DNA of 18,031 bases from Bacteroidota bacterium (lineage in GTDB: Bacteria > Bacteroidota > Bacteroidia > Flavobacteriales > Weeksellaceae). Within the stretch, counting starts at the first letter, position 1. Each line of letters opens with the position of its first letter. The position numbers and the translations under genes are program-made. Shown here piece by piece: positions 1-7,480 of the stretch. The stretch lies in NCBI GenBank assembly GCA_023388015.1, contig JAEWHB010000230.1:1-18031 (forward strand), read 5' to 3'. A model generated the notes under the pieces. It saw nothing but the letters and a program-made list of their open reading frames with translations, did no database searches and was not told the origin of the DNA.

Positions 1-104
1 AGCATAAAGAGAAGTATTGTTAAGCGATTTGAATTTAATTCGCTTCCCTATCTTTACAAAAAGATTATCATTGGATATTTTTTTCAACTTTGATCGAATC
101 GCCA

Positions 105-112
105 TAATTTTG
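105..112 (+). promoter_or_regulatory. Candidate -7 box for the rlmH operon
   Basis: TAATTTTG matches the Bacteroidota -7 consensus TAnnTTTG exactly and lies 22 nt before the rlmH ATG, giving a short leader of roughly 16-20 nt. The -33 box is weak: TTTC at 82-85, 19 nt upstream, stands in for TTTG. A second, poorer pair (TTTG 28-31, then TATCTTTA 49-56) lies further up. The rest of 1-134 shows no gene. Confidence 0.5.
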
Positions 113-134
113 TAGTCAAATTGATTATTTCAAA

Positions 135-608
135 ATGAATATTACCCTGATTTGCATTGGAAAAACCGATGAAAAACCATTGGAAGAACTGATCCAGAAA
201 TATGAAAAAAGACTTCCCATCCATTGGAATTTCCAGCGAATGGAAATTCCAGACATCAAAAATCGGAAAAACCTTTCGGAATCACAACAAAAAGAAAAAG
301 AAGCCGAATTAATCTTCTCCAAATTAAACAATTCCGACTATGTAATCTTATTGGACGAAAAAGGAAAACAACTCAGTTCATCTGCCTTCGCCGGCGAATT
401 GCAGTCACTGATGAACCAATCCATAAAACAAATCGCATTTGTGATTGGCGGACCTTATGGATTTTCAGATGAAATTTACAAACGCGCCAACCGCAAACTT
501 TCCCTCTCCGAAATGACCTTTACTCACCAAATGGTCCGATTATTTTTAACCGAACAACTTTACCGTGCATTTGCTATCTTGCAGGGCAAACCTTATCATC
601 ATGAATGA
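135..608 (+). CDS. rlmH: 23S rRNA (pseudouridine1915-N3)-methyltransferase RlmH
   Basis: SPOUT-class methyltransferase that uses S-adenosylmethionine to methylate N3 of pseudouridine 1915 in helix 69 of 23S rRNA on assembled ribosomes. The 157-residue length is typical of the family. Visible landmarks are LLDEKGK (72-78), the SAM-binding knot loop GGPYG (105-109), LSLSEMTFTHQMVR (122-135) and the conserved C-terminal tail ending GKPYHHE. The start is the ATG at 135, preceded by an A-rich stretch and a good -7 box. It is the first gene of a dense plus-strand cluster; its last 8 nt overlap the start of the CPBP gene, which suggests translational coupling. Nothing about it looks unusual. Confidence 0.97.
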   Translation: MNITLICIGKTDEKPLEELIQKYEKRLPIHWNFQRMEIPDIKNRKNLSESQQKEKEAELIFSKLNNSDYVILLDEKGKQLSSSAFAGELQSLMNQSIKQIAFVIGGPYGFSDEIYKRANRKLSLSEMTFTHQMVRLFLTEQLYRAFAILQGKPYHHE

Positions 609-1449
609 CCAGTTAAAGGAAGAAGAATTCAGGGCCGAATCATCAGCATCCCAGTTTAAAATTCCCATTCTCAAATCAATCGTGGCAGCTTTTATAGTTG
701 TTATTTGTTTACAGGTCATTGCTTCGGTGGTCAATATTCCGGCTTATTTCAAAGAGGAATTTTACCATATTACTTTACCGCTTTCCTTTCTGGTCGGTGG
801 CGGATTGGCGGTATTCATTCTGATTCCTTACGTGAAAACAAATTGGAAAGCTATATTGGCGCACATCTGGCAGCCGGCGAGCATCGGCGTTTTATTTTTG
901 AGCACGCTTTTTTACATTTTCATGTTGCCCTTTGCGGAATTTCTAACTTCCATGATTCCTACCGAAGGAATTCCATGGCTGGAAGACTTTTACAAACAAA
1001 TCATTCAGGCATTTGAAATGATGCTGGATTACAAAATCGCCGGATTTATCACGGTTTGTATTTTGGCGCCCATTCTCGAAGAAATTTTGTTTCGGGGAAT
1101 TATCCTTCGCGGATTGTTTCAGCAAGGGGTTTCGCCCATCATTGCCATTGTACTGAGTTCCTTCCTATTTGGAATAGCGCACATGAACCCTTGGCAATTT
1201 CTGGGTGCGGGACTGCTCGGAGCCGTATTCGGATTTGTTTATTACCGGACCAAAGCACTCTGGATTTGTATTTTTCTCCATGCACTCAACAACACAGTTT
1301 CTTTTATTATGATGTTGCGGTATAAATCCATGGATGAAAATGTCACCAACCCTAATGATTATACTTCTGTGATGATTTCTTTCACAATTGCCCTATTTTT
1401 GGGATGGAGTCTTTATAAAATCACGAAAAACAAAGTCAAATGGAATTAA
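601..1449 (+). CDS. CPBP family intramembrane glutamic endopeptidase
   Basis: Multi-pass membrane protein of the CAAX-protease/bacteriocin-processing (Abi) family. With the start at ATG 601 it has 282 residues. The three family motifs are visible: EEILFR (160-165, catalytic glutamate pair and arginine), FGIAH (190-194) and FLHALNN (225-231) with the second histidine and asparagine. These residues should meet inside the membrane to form the active site. An upstream in-frame ATG at 565 lies well inside rlmH; 601 is preferred because it overlaps the rlmH stop by only 8 nt. The 3' end overlaps rdgB by 10 nt. Family members process prenylated proteins, bacteriocins or membrane regulators; the substrate here is unknown. 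Confidence 0.9.
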   Translation: MNDQLKEEEFRAESSASQFKIPILKSIVAAFIVVICLQVIASVVNIPAYFKEEFYHITLPLSFLVGGGLAVFILIPYVKTNWKAILAHIWQPASIGVLFLSTLFYIFMLPFAEFLTSMIPTEGIPWLEDFYKQIIQAFEMMLDYKIAGFITVCILAPILEEILFRGIILRGLFQQGVSPIIAIVLSSFLFGIAHMNPWQFLGAGLLGAVFGFVYYRTKALWICIFLHALNNTVSFIMMLRYKSMDENVTNPNDYTSVMISFTIALFLGWSLYKITKNKVKWN

Positions 1450-2012
1450 TTTTTGCTTCCCATAACGAAAATAAGGTCAAAGAAATACGTTCGGTTCTTC
1501 CCGATTCAATTCAGTTGTTGTCCTTGAACGATATTGGTTTTCACCAAGAAATCGAAGAAACCGGCAGCACGCTGGAAGAAAATTCCAAAATAAAAGCCGA
1601 AACCATTTACAAAGAAACCGGGAAAAATGTTTTTGCTGACGATTCCGGACTTTTTGTGGAAGCGCTCAATGGCGATCCGGGTGTTTTTTCTTCGCGCTAT
1701 GCCGGAACCGGAAATTCAGAAGACAACATTAAAAAATTATTGAATGAATTAAATTCGAAAATCAATCGAAGAGCTTATTTTAAATCGGTTTTTTGTATAA
1801 TTATCGACGGGGAAATTCATTATGTAAGTGGTGAAGTTCACGGAGAAATCATAGACGAACCAAGGGGAAATCAGGGTTTTGGATACGATCCAATTTTTGT
1901 GGCGGAAGGATACGAAAAAACCTTTGGTGAAATGGATCCTGCGCAAAAAAATCAAATCAGTCATAGAGCCAAAGCGGTACAGAAATTGATTAACTTTATC
2001 GGAAATTTATAG
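1440..2012 (+). CDS. rdgB: dITP/XTP pyrophosphatase, RdgB/HAM1 family
   Basis: House-cleaning NTPase that hydrolyses dITP, ITP and XTP to monophosphate and pyrophosphate, keeping deaminated purines out of DNA and RNA. At 190 residues it has family length. Motifs in order: SHNENK (7-12, triphosphate contact), ADDSGL (66-71, with metal and catalytic aspartates D67/D68), PGVFSSRYAG (80-89), QGFGYDPIF (145-153) and SHRAKA (174-179, base recognition). The ATG lies inside the final codons of the CPBP gene, a 10-nt overlap that implies coupled translation. The stop is 2 nt before the start of rnz. Confidence 0.96.
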   Translation: MELIFASHNENKVKEIRSVLPDSIQLLSLNDIGFHQEIEETGSTLEENSKIKAETIYKETGKNVFADDSGLFVEALNGDPGVFSSRYAGTGNSEDNIKKLLNELNSKINRRAYFKSVFCIIIDGEIHYVSGEVHGEIIDEPRGNQGFGYDPIFVAEGYEKTFGEMDPAQKNQISHRAKAVQKLINFIGNL

Positions 2013-2014
2013 TA

Positions 2015-2956
2015 TTGTCTTTGAAACTTACCATACTGGGATTTAACTCGGCCATACCTAAGAAAAAATCGGCACCAACCGCTCAGCTTCTCGAAATCGC
2101 CGGGCGCAATTTCCTGATTGATTGTGGCGAAGGAACCCAGGTTCAACTTCGGAAGGCAAAAGCCAAATTCTCGAAAATCCATCATATTTTCATTTCGCAT
2201 CTACACGGTGATCACGTTTTCGGATTGGTCGGACTCATCAGCACTTTACAACTTTTGGGCAAGGAAACGCCTTTGTATATTTTTGGCCCTAAAGGAATTC
2301 AGGATTTCATTATGAACCAACTGAAACATACGCAGGCGAGATGTACTTTTGACATTGTTTTCAAAGAACTGGAAAGCAAAGAAAGCGTTAAGGTTTTTGA
2401 AGACGATAAAGTGGAGGTTTTTACCATTCCGCTGGATCATAGAATTTATACCAACGGTTATCTGTTTCGCGAAAAAACAAAACATAGAAAACTGAATATT
2501 CAGGCCGTTCGGAATTATCCGGAAATTGAAATTTGTGACTACGAAAACCTGAAACGTGGACGTGATTTTCAGTTAAACAATGGAGAAATTATTCCCAATC
2601 AAGAGCTTACTCTGGAGCCGGAAAAATCTTTCAGTTATGCTTTTTGTTCCGATACGCGGTACAAGCCGGACATCGTCCCCATCATAAAAAATGTGGATAT
2701 TCTCTATCATGAAGCGACTTTTCTGAGTGATTTGCAGGAAATGGCACAATACACGGGACATTCCACCGCTCGCGAAGCTGCCACAATCGCCCGCGACTCA
2801 AACGCCGGAAAACTCATTCTCGGACATTTTTCAAACCGATATAAGAATACAAACGTTTTGCTGGAAGAAGCCCAAACCGTTTTTGAAAACACCATTATTC
2901 CGGTTCAGTTCGGGGTTTATCAACCCGATCATGAAATTTTGAAGCTGAATTCCTGA
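2015..2956 (+). CDS. rnz: Ribonuclease Z (tRNA 3'-end endonuclease)
   Basis: Zinc metallo-beta-lactamase-fold endonuclease that trims the 3' trailer of pre-tRNAs. It has 313 residues, close to the usual length of about 305. Motifs: HLHGDH (62-67), PLDHRIYTNGY (139-149), SDTRY (212-216), GHSTAREAA (248-256, the RNase Z signature) and LILGHFSNRY (267-276). The predicted start is a rare TTG at 2015, giving MSLKLTILG; the next possibility is another TTG two codons later. No ATG exists nearby, and the beta strand KLTILGFNSAIP must be included for the fold. It follows rdgB after a 2-nt gap, so it almost certainly shares the mRNA and may rely on ribosomes leaving rdgB. Confidence 0.95.
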   Translation: MSLKLTILGFNSAIPKKKSAPTAQLLEIAGRNFLIDCGEGTQVQLRKAKAKFSKIHHIFISHLHGDHVFGLVGLISTLQLLGKETPLYIFGPKGIQDFIMNQLKHTQARCTFDIVFKELESKESVKVFEDDKVEVFTIPLDHRIYTNGYLFREKTKHRKLNIQAVRNYPEIEICDYENLKRGRDFQLNNGEIIPNQELTLEPEKSFSYAFCSDTRYKPDIVPIIKNVDILYHEATFLSDLQEMAQYTGHSTAREAATIARDSNAGKLILGHFSNRYKNTNVLLEEAQTVFENTIIPVQFGVYQPDHEILKLNS

Positions 2957-2975
2957 TTCACTAAAAACTTAACAC

Positions 2976-4742
2976 ATGAAAAACAAATTCCATGAAATTC
3001 TTTTAAATGCAAAAGAAGCTATTTTCCGTTATCCGCTTGTTTTATTGATGTCAGCAATTATGTCGCTTGCCGCCGTTATGCTGATTGAAGACTTTTTGGA
3101 TGATAGTTTCTTTTTGGTCAAAATCATGATTGTTTCTTCCATCGGGATTTCGCTGATGTTTGCGCTGAAAATTTTTTCACAGCGTTGGAAAATGAATTTT
3201 TTCATTGAAGTTTTGGGAATTTTCTTTTTGGTCGGATTTTATTTCATTCTCCCAAAAAACGAAGACGATTTCACTGAATTTTACGCTTTTTTGTTGATCC
3301 CGGTTTACATTCTTTCGCATTTGCTGGTTTCTTTTGTGGCTTTTATGCGACGGAAATATTTGGAAATAAATTTCTGGCAATACAATAAAAATCTTTTTGT
3401 GAATTTCTTTCTCACATTGGTTTTTACGGGTGTACTGACCGGTGGCGTTTTACTGGCTGTTTTGGCAGTAGACAATCTTTTCAATGTAGGAATTAGAGAT
3501 CATTTATATGCACAGATCGCAGTTTTCCTTTTGATTTTTGGCAGCAGCTTTATCTTTTTGCTTTTCAATGAAACCGGACTTGATTTTCTGGAAAAAGAAG
3601 GGAAATATCCGGTGGTTTTAAAGTTTTTTACCCAATACGTTTTGATACCGCTTTTGTTTATTTATGTGGTCATTTTGTATTTTTATTCGGGAAAAATTCT
3701 GATCAATTGGGAACTTCCGCGCGGTTGGGTTTCCTATCTGGTTTTGGCTTATTCGATTGTCGGAATTCTGGCTTTGCTATTGGTACATCCGCTGAAAGAT
3801 AACACCGATAAATCCTGGATACGTATATTTTCAAAACTATTTTATTTTACGCTGATTCCGCTCATTCTTCTTTTGTTTATTGCCATTTTTACAAGGGTTT
3901 TGGAATATGGATACACCGAACCTCGGTATTACGTTTTACTGCTTGCGCTTTGGCTTTCGACGGTAGTAGCTTATTTTATATTAAGAAAAAGTCCTACGAT
4001 TAAATTCATTCCGATTTCGCTTTTCTGTTTCGGTATTTTCGCCTTGATTTTTCCTTATTTAAATGCGTTTTCGGTAGCAAAAAGAAGTCAGAAGAATGAA
4101 TTGGAAAAAATTCTGAATGAAAATAATTTATTGGTCAATGGGAAAATTGATTTTACCCAAAAAGTTCCGGACACTGTTGCTTATGAAATTGCCGATAAAT
4201 TTGAGTTTCTGCACAAACGATTTGAAAAGGATTATGTGCATAATTATTTGAGTGAAGAAATGCAGGATGAATTTAAAGGCGGATATTATTGGAATTTTGC
4301 ACAAAAATTCACCAACCGGCAATATTCCAATTCGGAAATCCCAGCGGCTGAAGCAGCACTCTCTATGAATCTGACTTCAGAGGGAGGTGTTTATGCGATT
4401 GACGGATATCGGTTTATGATTACGCATCAGGAATTAGAAAACAAAACCTTTTTGCTCGGAAATGATAGTTTAAAATTGATTTATATGACAAATGGTGATG
4501 ATGAATATAAACTTGTCTTAAATGAAGACGAAACATTGGATTTAATTCCCTTGATCAATGCTTTTTTTGAAAAGCATAAAACAGCCCGGAATTATCAACA
4601 AATAGAAGAAATTTCGGTAGAAGGCGATTTAGGCAAATACCATGTGAAAGTTCTTTTTAAGTCTATCAATCGTTCAACCTTGTCAGACGGAAAATTCAGT
4701 TATTGGTACAACAACCCGATTTTTTTAATCAAAGAGAATTAA
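2976..4742 (+). CDS. DUF4153 domain multi-pass membrane protein
   Basis: Protein of 588 residues in two parts. Residues 1 to about 375 hold around ten or eleven hydrophobic segments, several with Phe/Leu/Ile-rich cores, and resemble the DUF4153 family of uncharacterised bacterial membrane proteins. Residues of about 380-588 are polar, without membrane segments, and begin with a charged stretch after the last helix; I do not recognise a domain there. The C-terminal part contains paired aromatic and acidic stretches such as GGYYWNFAQKF but no obvious catalytic motif. It lies 19 nt after rnz and probably belongs to the same operon as its last gene. Its 3' end overlaps the convergent menE by 14 bp. 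No function can be assigned. Confidence 0.8.
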   Translation: MKNKFHEILLNAKEAIFRYPLVLLMSAIMSLAAVMLIEDFLDDSFFLVKIMIVSSIGISLMFALKIFSQRWKMNFFIEVLGIFFLVGFYFILPKNEDDFTEFYAFLLIPVYILSHLLVSFVAFMRRKYLEINFWQYNKNLFVNFFLTLVFTGVLTGGVLLAVLAVDNLFNVGIRDHLYAQIAVFLLIFGSSFIFLLFNETGLDFLEKEGKYPVVLKFFTQYVLIPLLFIYVVILYFYSGKILINWELPRGWVSYLVLAYSIVGILALLLVHPLKDNTDKSWIRIFSKLFYFTLIPLILLLFIAIFTRVLEYGYTEPRYYVLLLALWLSTVVAYFILRKSPTIKFIPISLFCFGIFALIFPYLNAFSVAKRSQKNELEKILNENNLLVNGKIDFTQKVPDTVAYEIADKFEFLHKRFEKDYVHNYLSEEMQDEFKGGYYWNFAQKFTNRQYSNSEIPAAEAALSMNLTSEGGVYAIDGYRFMITHQELENKTFLLGNDSLKLIYMTNGDDEYKLVLNEDETLDLIPLINAFFEKHKTARNYQQIEEISVEGDLGKYHVKVLFKSINRSTLSDGKFSYWYNNPIFLIKEN

Positions 4743-5736
4743 TCAATCCCCTAATTTTTTCTCTTTGCAATTTTCCACTTTCGGTGCGTGGGAATTTATC
4801 GAGAAAATAGATTGCCTTGGGTTTTTCAAATTTCTCCAAAGTCGAGGACGGAAGGATTTCCAGGAATTCGGAATAATCGTTTTTTTGGCCTTCCACAATC
4901 AGAATTAACTTTTGACCTAAGGTTTCATCGGGAAGGGAACTGATGATAAATTCCGTTGCGATAAAGGGTTTGAGCTTTTTTTCGATTTGTTCAGGAAAAA
5001 GTTTTATCCCTCCGGAATTGATGACATTATCGGCTCTTCCCAACCATTTGAACTGGTTCTTATCCTTAATTTCAACAATATCATTCGTAATGATTTCCTC
5101 TTCGAAATAAGACGTTTGAATAATCAGACATTCCCTTTCGTCTTTGTGGATTTCGATGCCTTTTAGAATGGAGAAAAATTCTTCTGAAATCTTCTTCAAG
5201 CCAATGTGGGTTATGGTTTCGGTCATTCCATAGGATTCGAAACTTTGGGTAGGAATTTCAAGCAATCTTTTTCTCAAAGGTTCCGAAAGGGGCGCGCCAC
5301 CGATTAGTAAAATTCGGATTTTGGACAATTCTTCATAGGAATTTTCTACCTGCATCGGTGTCATCGGCACAAAGTCGAGGGCTTCGGCAAAATTCAAATC
5401 TATTTTCGACTTGGGTTCCACGCAATAGAGTTTGAGTTTCAATTCCATTGCTCGGACAATCATCATTTTTCCTGCGATGAAATTGACCGGCATACAAAGC
5501 AAAGCGGTGTTTCCGGGTTTCAGTCCAAAGAATTTTCCGGTCATTTGGGCGCTCATTTTCATCGAAGTTTTGGGAAGTTGAATTTCCTTGGGCGTCCCGG
5601 TGGAACCGGAAGTTTTGCTTGGCACAAAAGAGGAATCGGAATTCCATTCTTCGAGAAAATCCAGGATGTTTTTTTGCCAGGGAATTGCTGAATTTAATTC
5701 GTCGAATATTTGTTTTGAAAAATCTAATAATTTCAT
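4729..5736 (-). CDS. menE: o-Succinylbenzoate--CoA ligase MenE (AMP-binding)
   Basis: Adenylate-forming enzyme that activates o-succinylbenzoate with ATP and CoA to OSB-CoA in menaquinone synthesis. It has 335 residues, shorter than the roughly 450 of the Escherichia coli enzyme but normal for Bacteroidota. ANL-family motifs: P-loop TSGSTGTPK (42-50), SYGMTET (168-174), ITNDIVEI (216-223), hinge GRADNVINSGG (233-243), and the C-terminal catalytic lysine K322 in RTESGKLQRE. The ATG overlaps the DUF1684 stop in an ATGA arrangement, and menC lies upstream, so the three form one operon. The men context is what favours MenE over other acyl-CoA ligases. Confidence 0.92.
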   Translation of the reverse strand: MKLLDFSKQIFDELNSAIPWQKNILDFLEEWNSDSSFVPSKTSGSTGTPKEIQLPKTSMKMSAQMTGKFFGLKPGNTALLCMPVNFIAGKMMIVRAMELKLKLYCVEPKSKIDLNFAEALDFVPMTPMQVENSYEELSKIRILLIGGAPLSEPLRKRLLEIPTQSFESYGMTETITHIGLKKISEEFFSILKGIEIHKDERECLIIQTSYFEEEIITNDIVEIKDKNQFKWLGRADNVINSGGIKLFPEQIEKKLKPFIATEFIISSLPDETLGQKLILIVEGQKNDYSEFLEILPSSTLEKFEKPKAIYFLDKFPRTESGKLQREKIRGLINSL

Positions 5737-6326
5737 TCTAAATAACTTACTCCTGCTTTGATTTCGGTATCAAGATAATTATTGGCCGGCGGAATCGGAC
5801 AATTATAATATTTGCTGTAAGCGCAATAAGGATTATAGGCTTTGTTGAAATCAATCTTCAATTTATTGGATTGAATATCAGTAATTTCAAAGTCTAAATA
5901 ACGTCCGCCACCGTAAGATGTATCGCCATTTGTTTCATCCATAAACGGCAGAAACAAGGAATTTTCATAGCCTTCAATCGGCGGATCGGACTGATAAATA
6001 GTCAGTTCGTGGAAATTTTCATTGAGTTTGAAATTTAACTTACCGTATTCTTTGTAATGTTTGATTTTCTGAGCCGAAGTAGGAAAAGGAATGGTTTTAC
6101 CGTTCTCAATCGGTTTGAAATTGGCATTTACAATGTATTTTTTATCAATTGGAAAAAACTGAATGCCTTGGAATGAATCTTTTTCATCCTCTTTCAGCGG
6201 TGTGGTTTCCGGATTTTCCCATTCGTTTTTGAGATTGGTTTGGTAAGTATTTATTTCGTCGAGGTTATAGCCGGCGCAGGAAATAAAAAACGGTACAATT
6301 AGTAAATAAATAATAATTCGGGTCAT
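5733..6326 (-). CDS. DUF1684 family lipoprotein
   Basis: 197-residue protein with a short hydrophobic N-terminus and a lipobox-like FISC ending at C17, so probably a lipid-anchored envelope protein. The rest matches DUF1684: FLPFMDETNGDTSYGGGRYLDFE (126-147) and the family's C-terminal signature NPYCAY...CPIPPANNYL (165-185), which carries two cysteines, C168 and C176. The family has no established biochemical role that I can name. It sits between menC (9-nt gap upstream) and menE (4-nt ATGA overlap downstream), so it must be co-transcribed and its translation coupled to menE. A link to quinone metabolism is only suggested by position. Confidence 0.88.
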   Translation of the reverse strand: MTRIIIYLLIVPFFISCAGYNLDEINTYQTNLKNEWENPETTPLKEDEKDSFQGIQFFPIDKKYIVNANFKPIENGKTIPFPTSAQKIKHYKEYGKLNFKLNENFHELTIYQSDPPIEGYENSLFLPFMDETNGDTSYGGGRYLDFEITDIQSNKLKIDFNKAYNPYCAYSKYYNCPIPPANNYLDTEIKAGVSYLE

Positions 6327-6335
6327 GGTTCAAAT

Positions 6336-7373
6336 TTAAACAAAATACAAACGGTCTTCGATGACTTTTAATCTCGAAGGGAAATTATTTTCAAAAAGCC
6401 CGCCGGTTCCAAGTCCTTGTGGTAAAGGATTTCCAAGCGTATAAGTCCATTGTGCGATGGCGTTCAGGCCGATGTTGCTCTCCAGTGCCGATGTAATCCA
6501 CCAGCCGGAATTATTGGCTTCCGCGATTTCAATCCATTCTTCGCTGCCTTTCCAGCTGCCCACCAAACTTGGTTTGAGAATGATGTATTGCGGTTGGATG
6601 ATTTGCAGGAGTTTAGATTTTTCTTCTTTTTGGATTACGCCAATTAGTTCTTCGTCTAGAGCAATGGGAGTGGGCGTTTCGGCGCAAAGTTGAGCCATTT
6701 CATGAATTTGCCCGGCTTTAATGGGTTGTTCGATGGAATGAATTTCCAGTTCTGCCAATTGTTGTAAAACAGTTTGGGCCTCTTGAAAATTAAAAGCTCC
6801 GTTTGCATCCACGCGAATTTCCATATCAGAAGCTGCAAATTCTCTTCGAAGTTCTTTGAGAATACCATGTTCTTCATTCCAGTTTACACCAATTTTCAAT
6901 TTGATACATCGAAAATTTTGATTGATTTTCTCTCGGATTTGTTGTTTCATAAAGTTGGGAGAACCCATCCAGATAAGTCCGTTGATAGGAATTCCGGTTT
7001 TGCCATCTGTAAATGCGCTAGGAAAGAGAATAGGATTGAGATTGTCTTCTAGTTTTTGTTGATTGTAATTTTCTTTTGCTTTAAGAATTTGTTCTATGCC
7101 AAATTGAATGGATGGAAATTCCCGAAGTTCATCCCACCAGGTTTTATTTTCAAAATCAAAATTGTCGCAAATTTTTTTTAGATGGTTCTCATAAGTTGGA
7201 ATATCGTCAAAACTTAATCCGCGAAAAAGGGCAGCTTCACCCCAATATTCAGTTTTATCAGGGTCATTTAATTGAAGGCGAATGAGATAGGTTTCTTTTT
7301 CTGTAAGGGTTCCGCGGGAGGTTCCGCCAGGTGTTTTGAAAATTAATTTATAGGATTGAAAATTTAAAGTCAT
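6336..7373 (-). CDS. menC: o-Succinylbenzoate synthase MenC
   Basis: Enolase-superfamily enzyme that dehydrates SHCHC to o-succinylbenzoate in the menaquinone pathway. It has 345 residues. The barrel's catalytic set is visible: K158 and K160 in IKLKIG, metal ligands D189 (RVDANGAF), E215 (IEQP) and D240 (ALDEE), and the opposing lysine K267 in ILKPSLVG. The N-terminal capping domain occupies about residues 1-110. Enolase relatives include N-acylamino acid racemases and dipeptide epimerases, but the neighbouring menE makes MenC the natural call. It is the first gene of a minus-strand operon with a good -7 box 29-36 nt before its ATG. It is divergent from the large T9SS gene. Confidence 0.93.
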   Translation of the reverse strand: MTLNFQSYKLIFKTPGGTSRGTLTEKETYLIRLQLNDPDKTEYWGEAALFRGLSFDDIPTYENHLKKICDNFDFENKTWWDELREFPSIQFGIEQILKAKENYNQQKLEDNLNPILFPSAFTDGKTGIPINGLIWMGSPNFMKQQIREKINQNFRCIKLKIGVNWNEEHGILKELRREFAASDMEIRVDANGAFNFQEAQTVLQQLAELEIHSIEQPIKAGQIHEMAQLCAETPTPIALDEELIGVIQKEEKSKLLQIIQPQYIILKPSLVGSWKGSEEWIEIAEANNSGWWITSALESNIGLNAIAQWTYTLGNPLPQGLGTGGLFENNFPSRLKVIEDRLYFV

Positions 7374-7401
7374 AATAAAAGTTCTGTAATCGTGAAAGTT
7401 C

Positions 7402-7435
7402 CAAAATTATTTTAAAATTCTGTTAAATATTCAAA
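7402..7435 (-). promoter_or_regulatory. Candidate promoter of the menC-DUF1684-menE operon
   Basis: On the minus strand TTTG (7435-7432) is followed after 22 nt by TAATTTTG (7409-7402), an exact match to the Bacteroidota -7 consensus TAnnTTTG with a -33 box at acceptable spacing. The box is identical to the one before rlmH. It predicts a leader of about 20-25 nt before the menC ATG. Confidence 0.6.
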
Positions 7436-7442
7436 ACAAATT

Positions 7443-7450
7443 TATATTTT
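7443..7450 (+). promoter_or_regulatory. Candidate -7 box of the T9SS surface-protein gene
   Basis: TATATTTT differs from TAnnTTTG at the last base. It lies 30 nt before the ATG at 7481, which would give a leader of about 24 nt. The -33 region (TTCTG, 7418-7422, 20 nt upstream) is poor. This promoter and the menC promoter share the 107-bp divergent gap. Confidence 0.35.
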
Positions 7451-7480
7451 AGTCGACATTTTAATTAACATTTATAAACT

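Noticed and set aside
22..45. Inverted repeat AAGCGA...TCGCTT as a terminator
   Set aside because: Only six pairs with a 12-nt loop and no T-run; weak and likely chance in AT-rich DNA.
565..600. Longer start for the CPBP protease at ATG 565
   Set aside because: It would add 12 residues encoded deep inside rlmH; the ATG at 601 gives a normal short overlap and a typical charged N-terminus before the first helix.
2015..2956. Arylsulfatase or other metallo-beta-lactamase hydrolase instead of RNase Z
   Set aside because: GHSTAREAA and the HLHGDH spacing are specific to tRNase Z, and the length fits.
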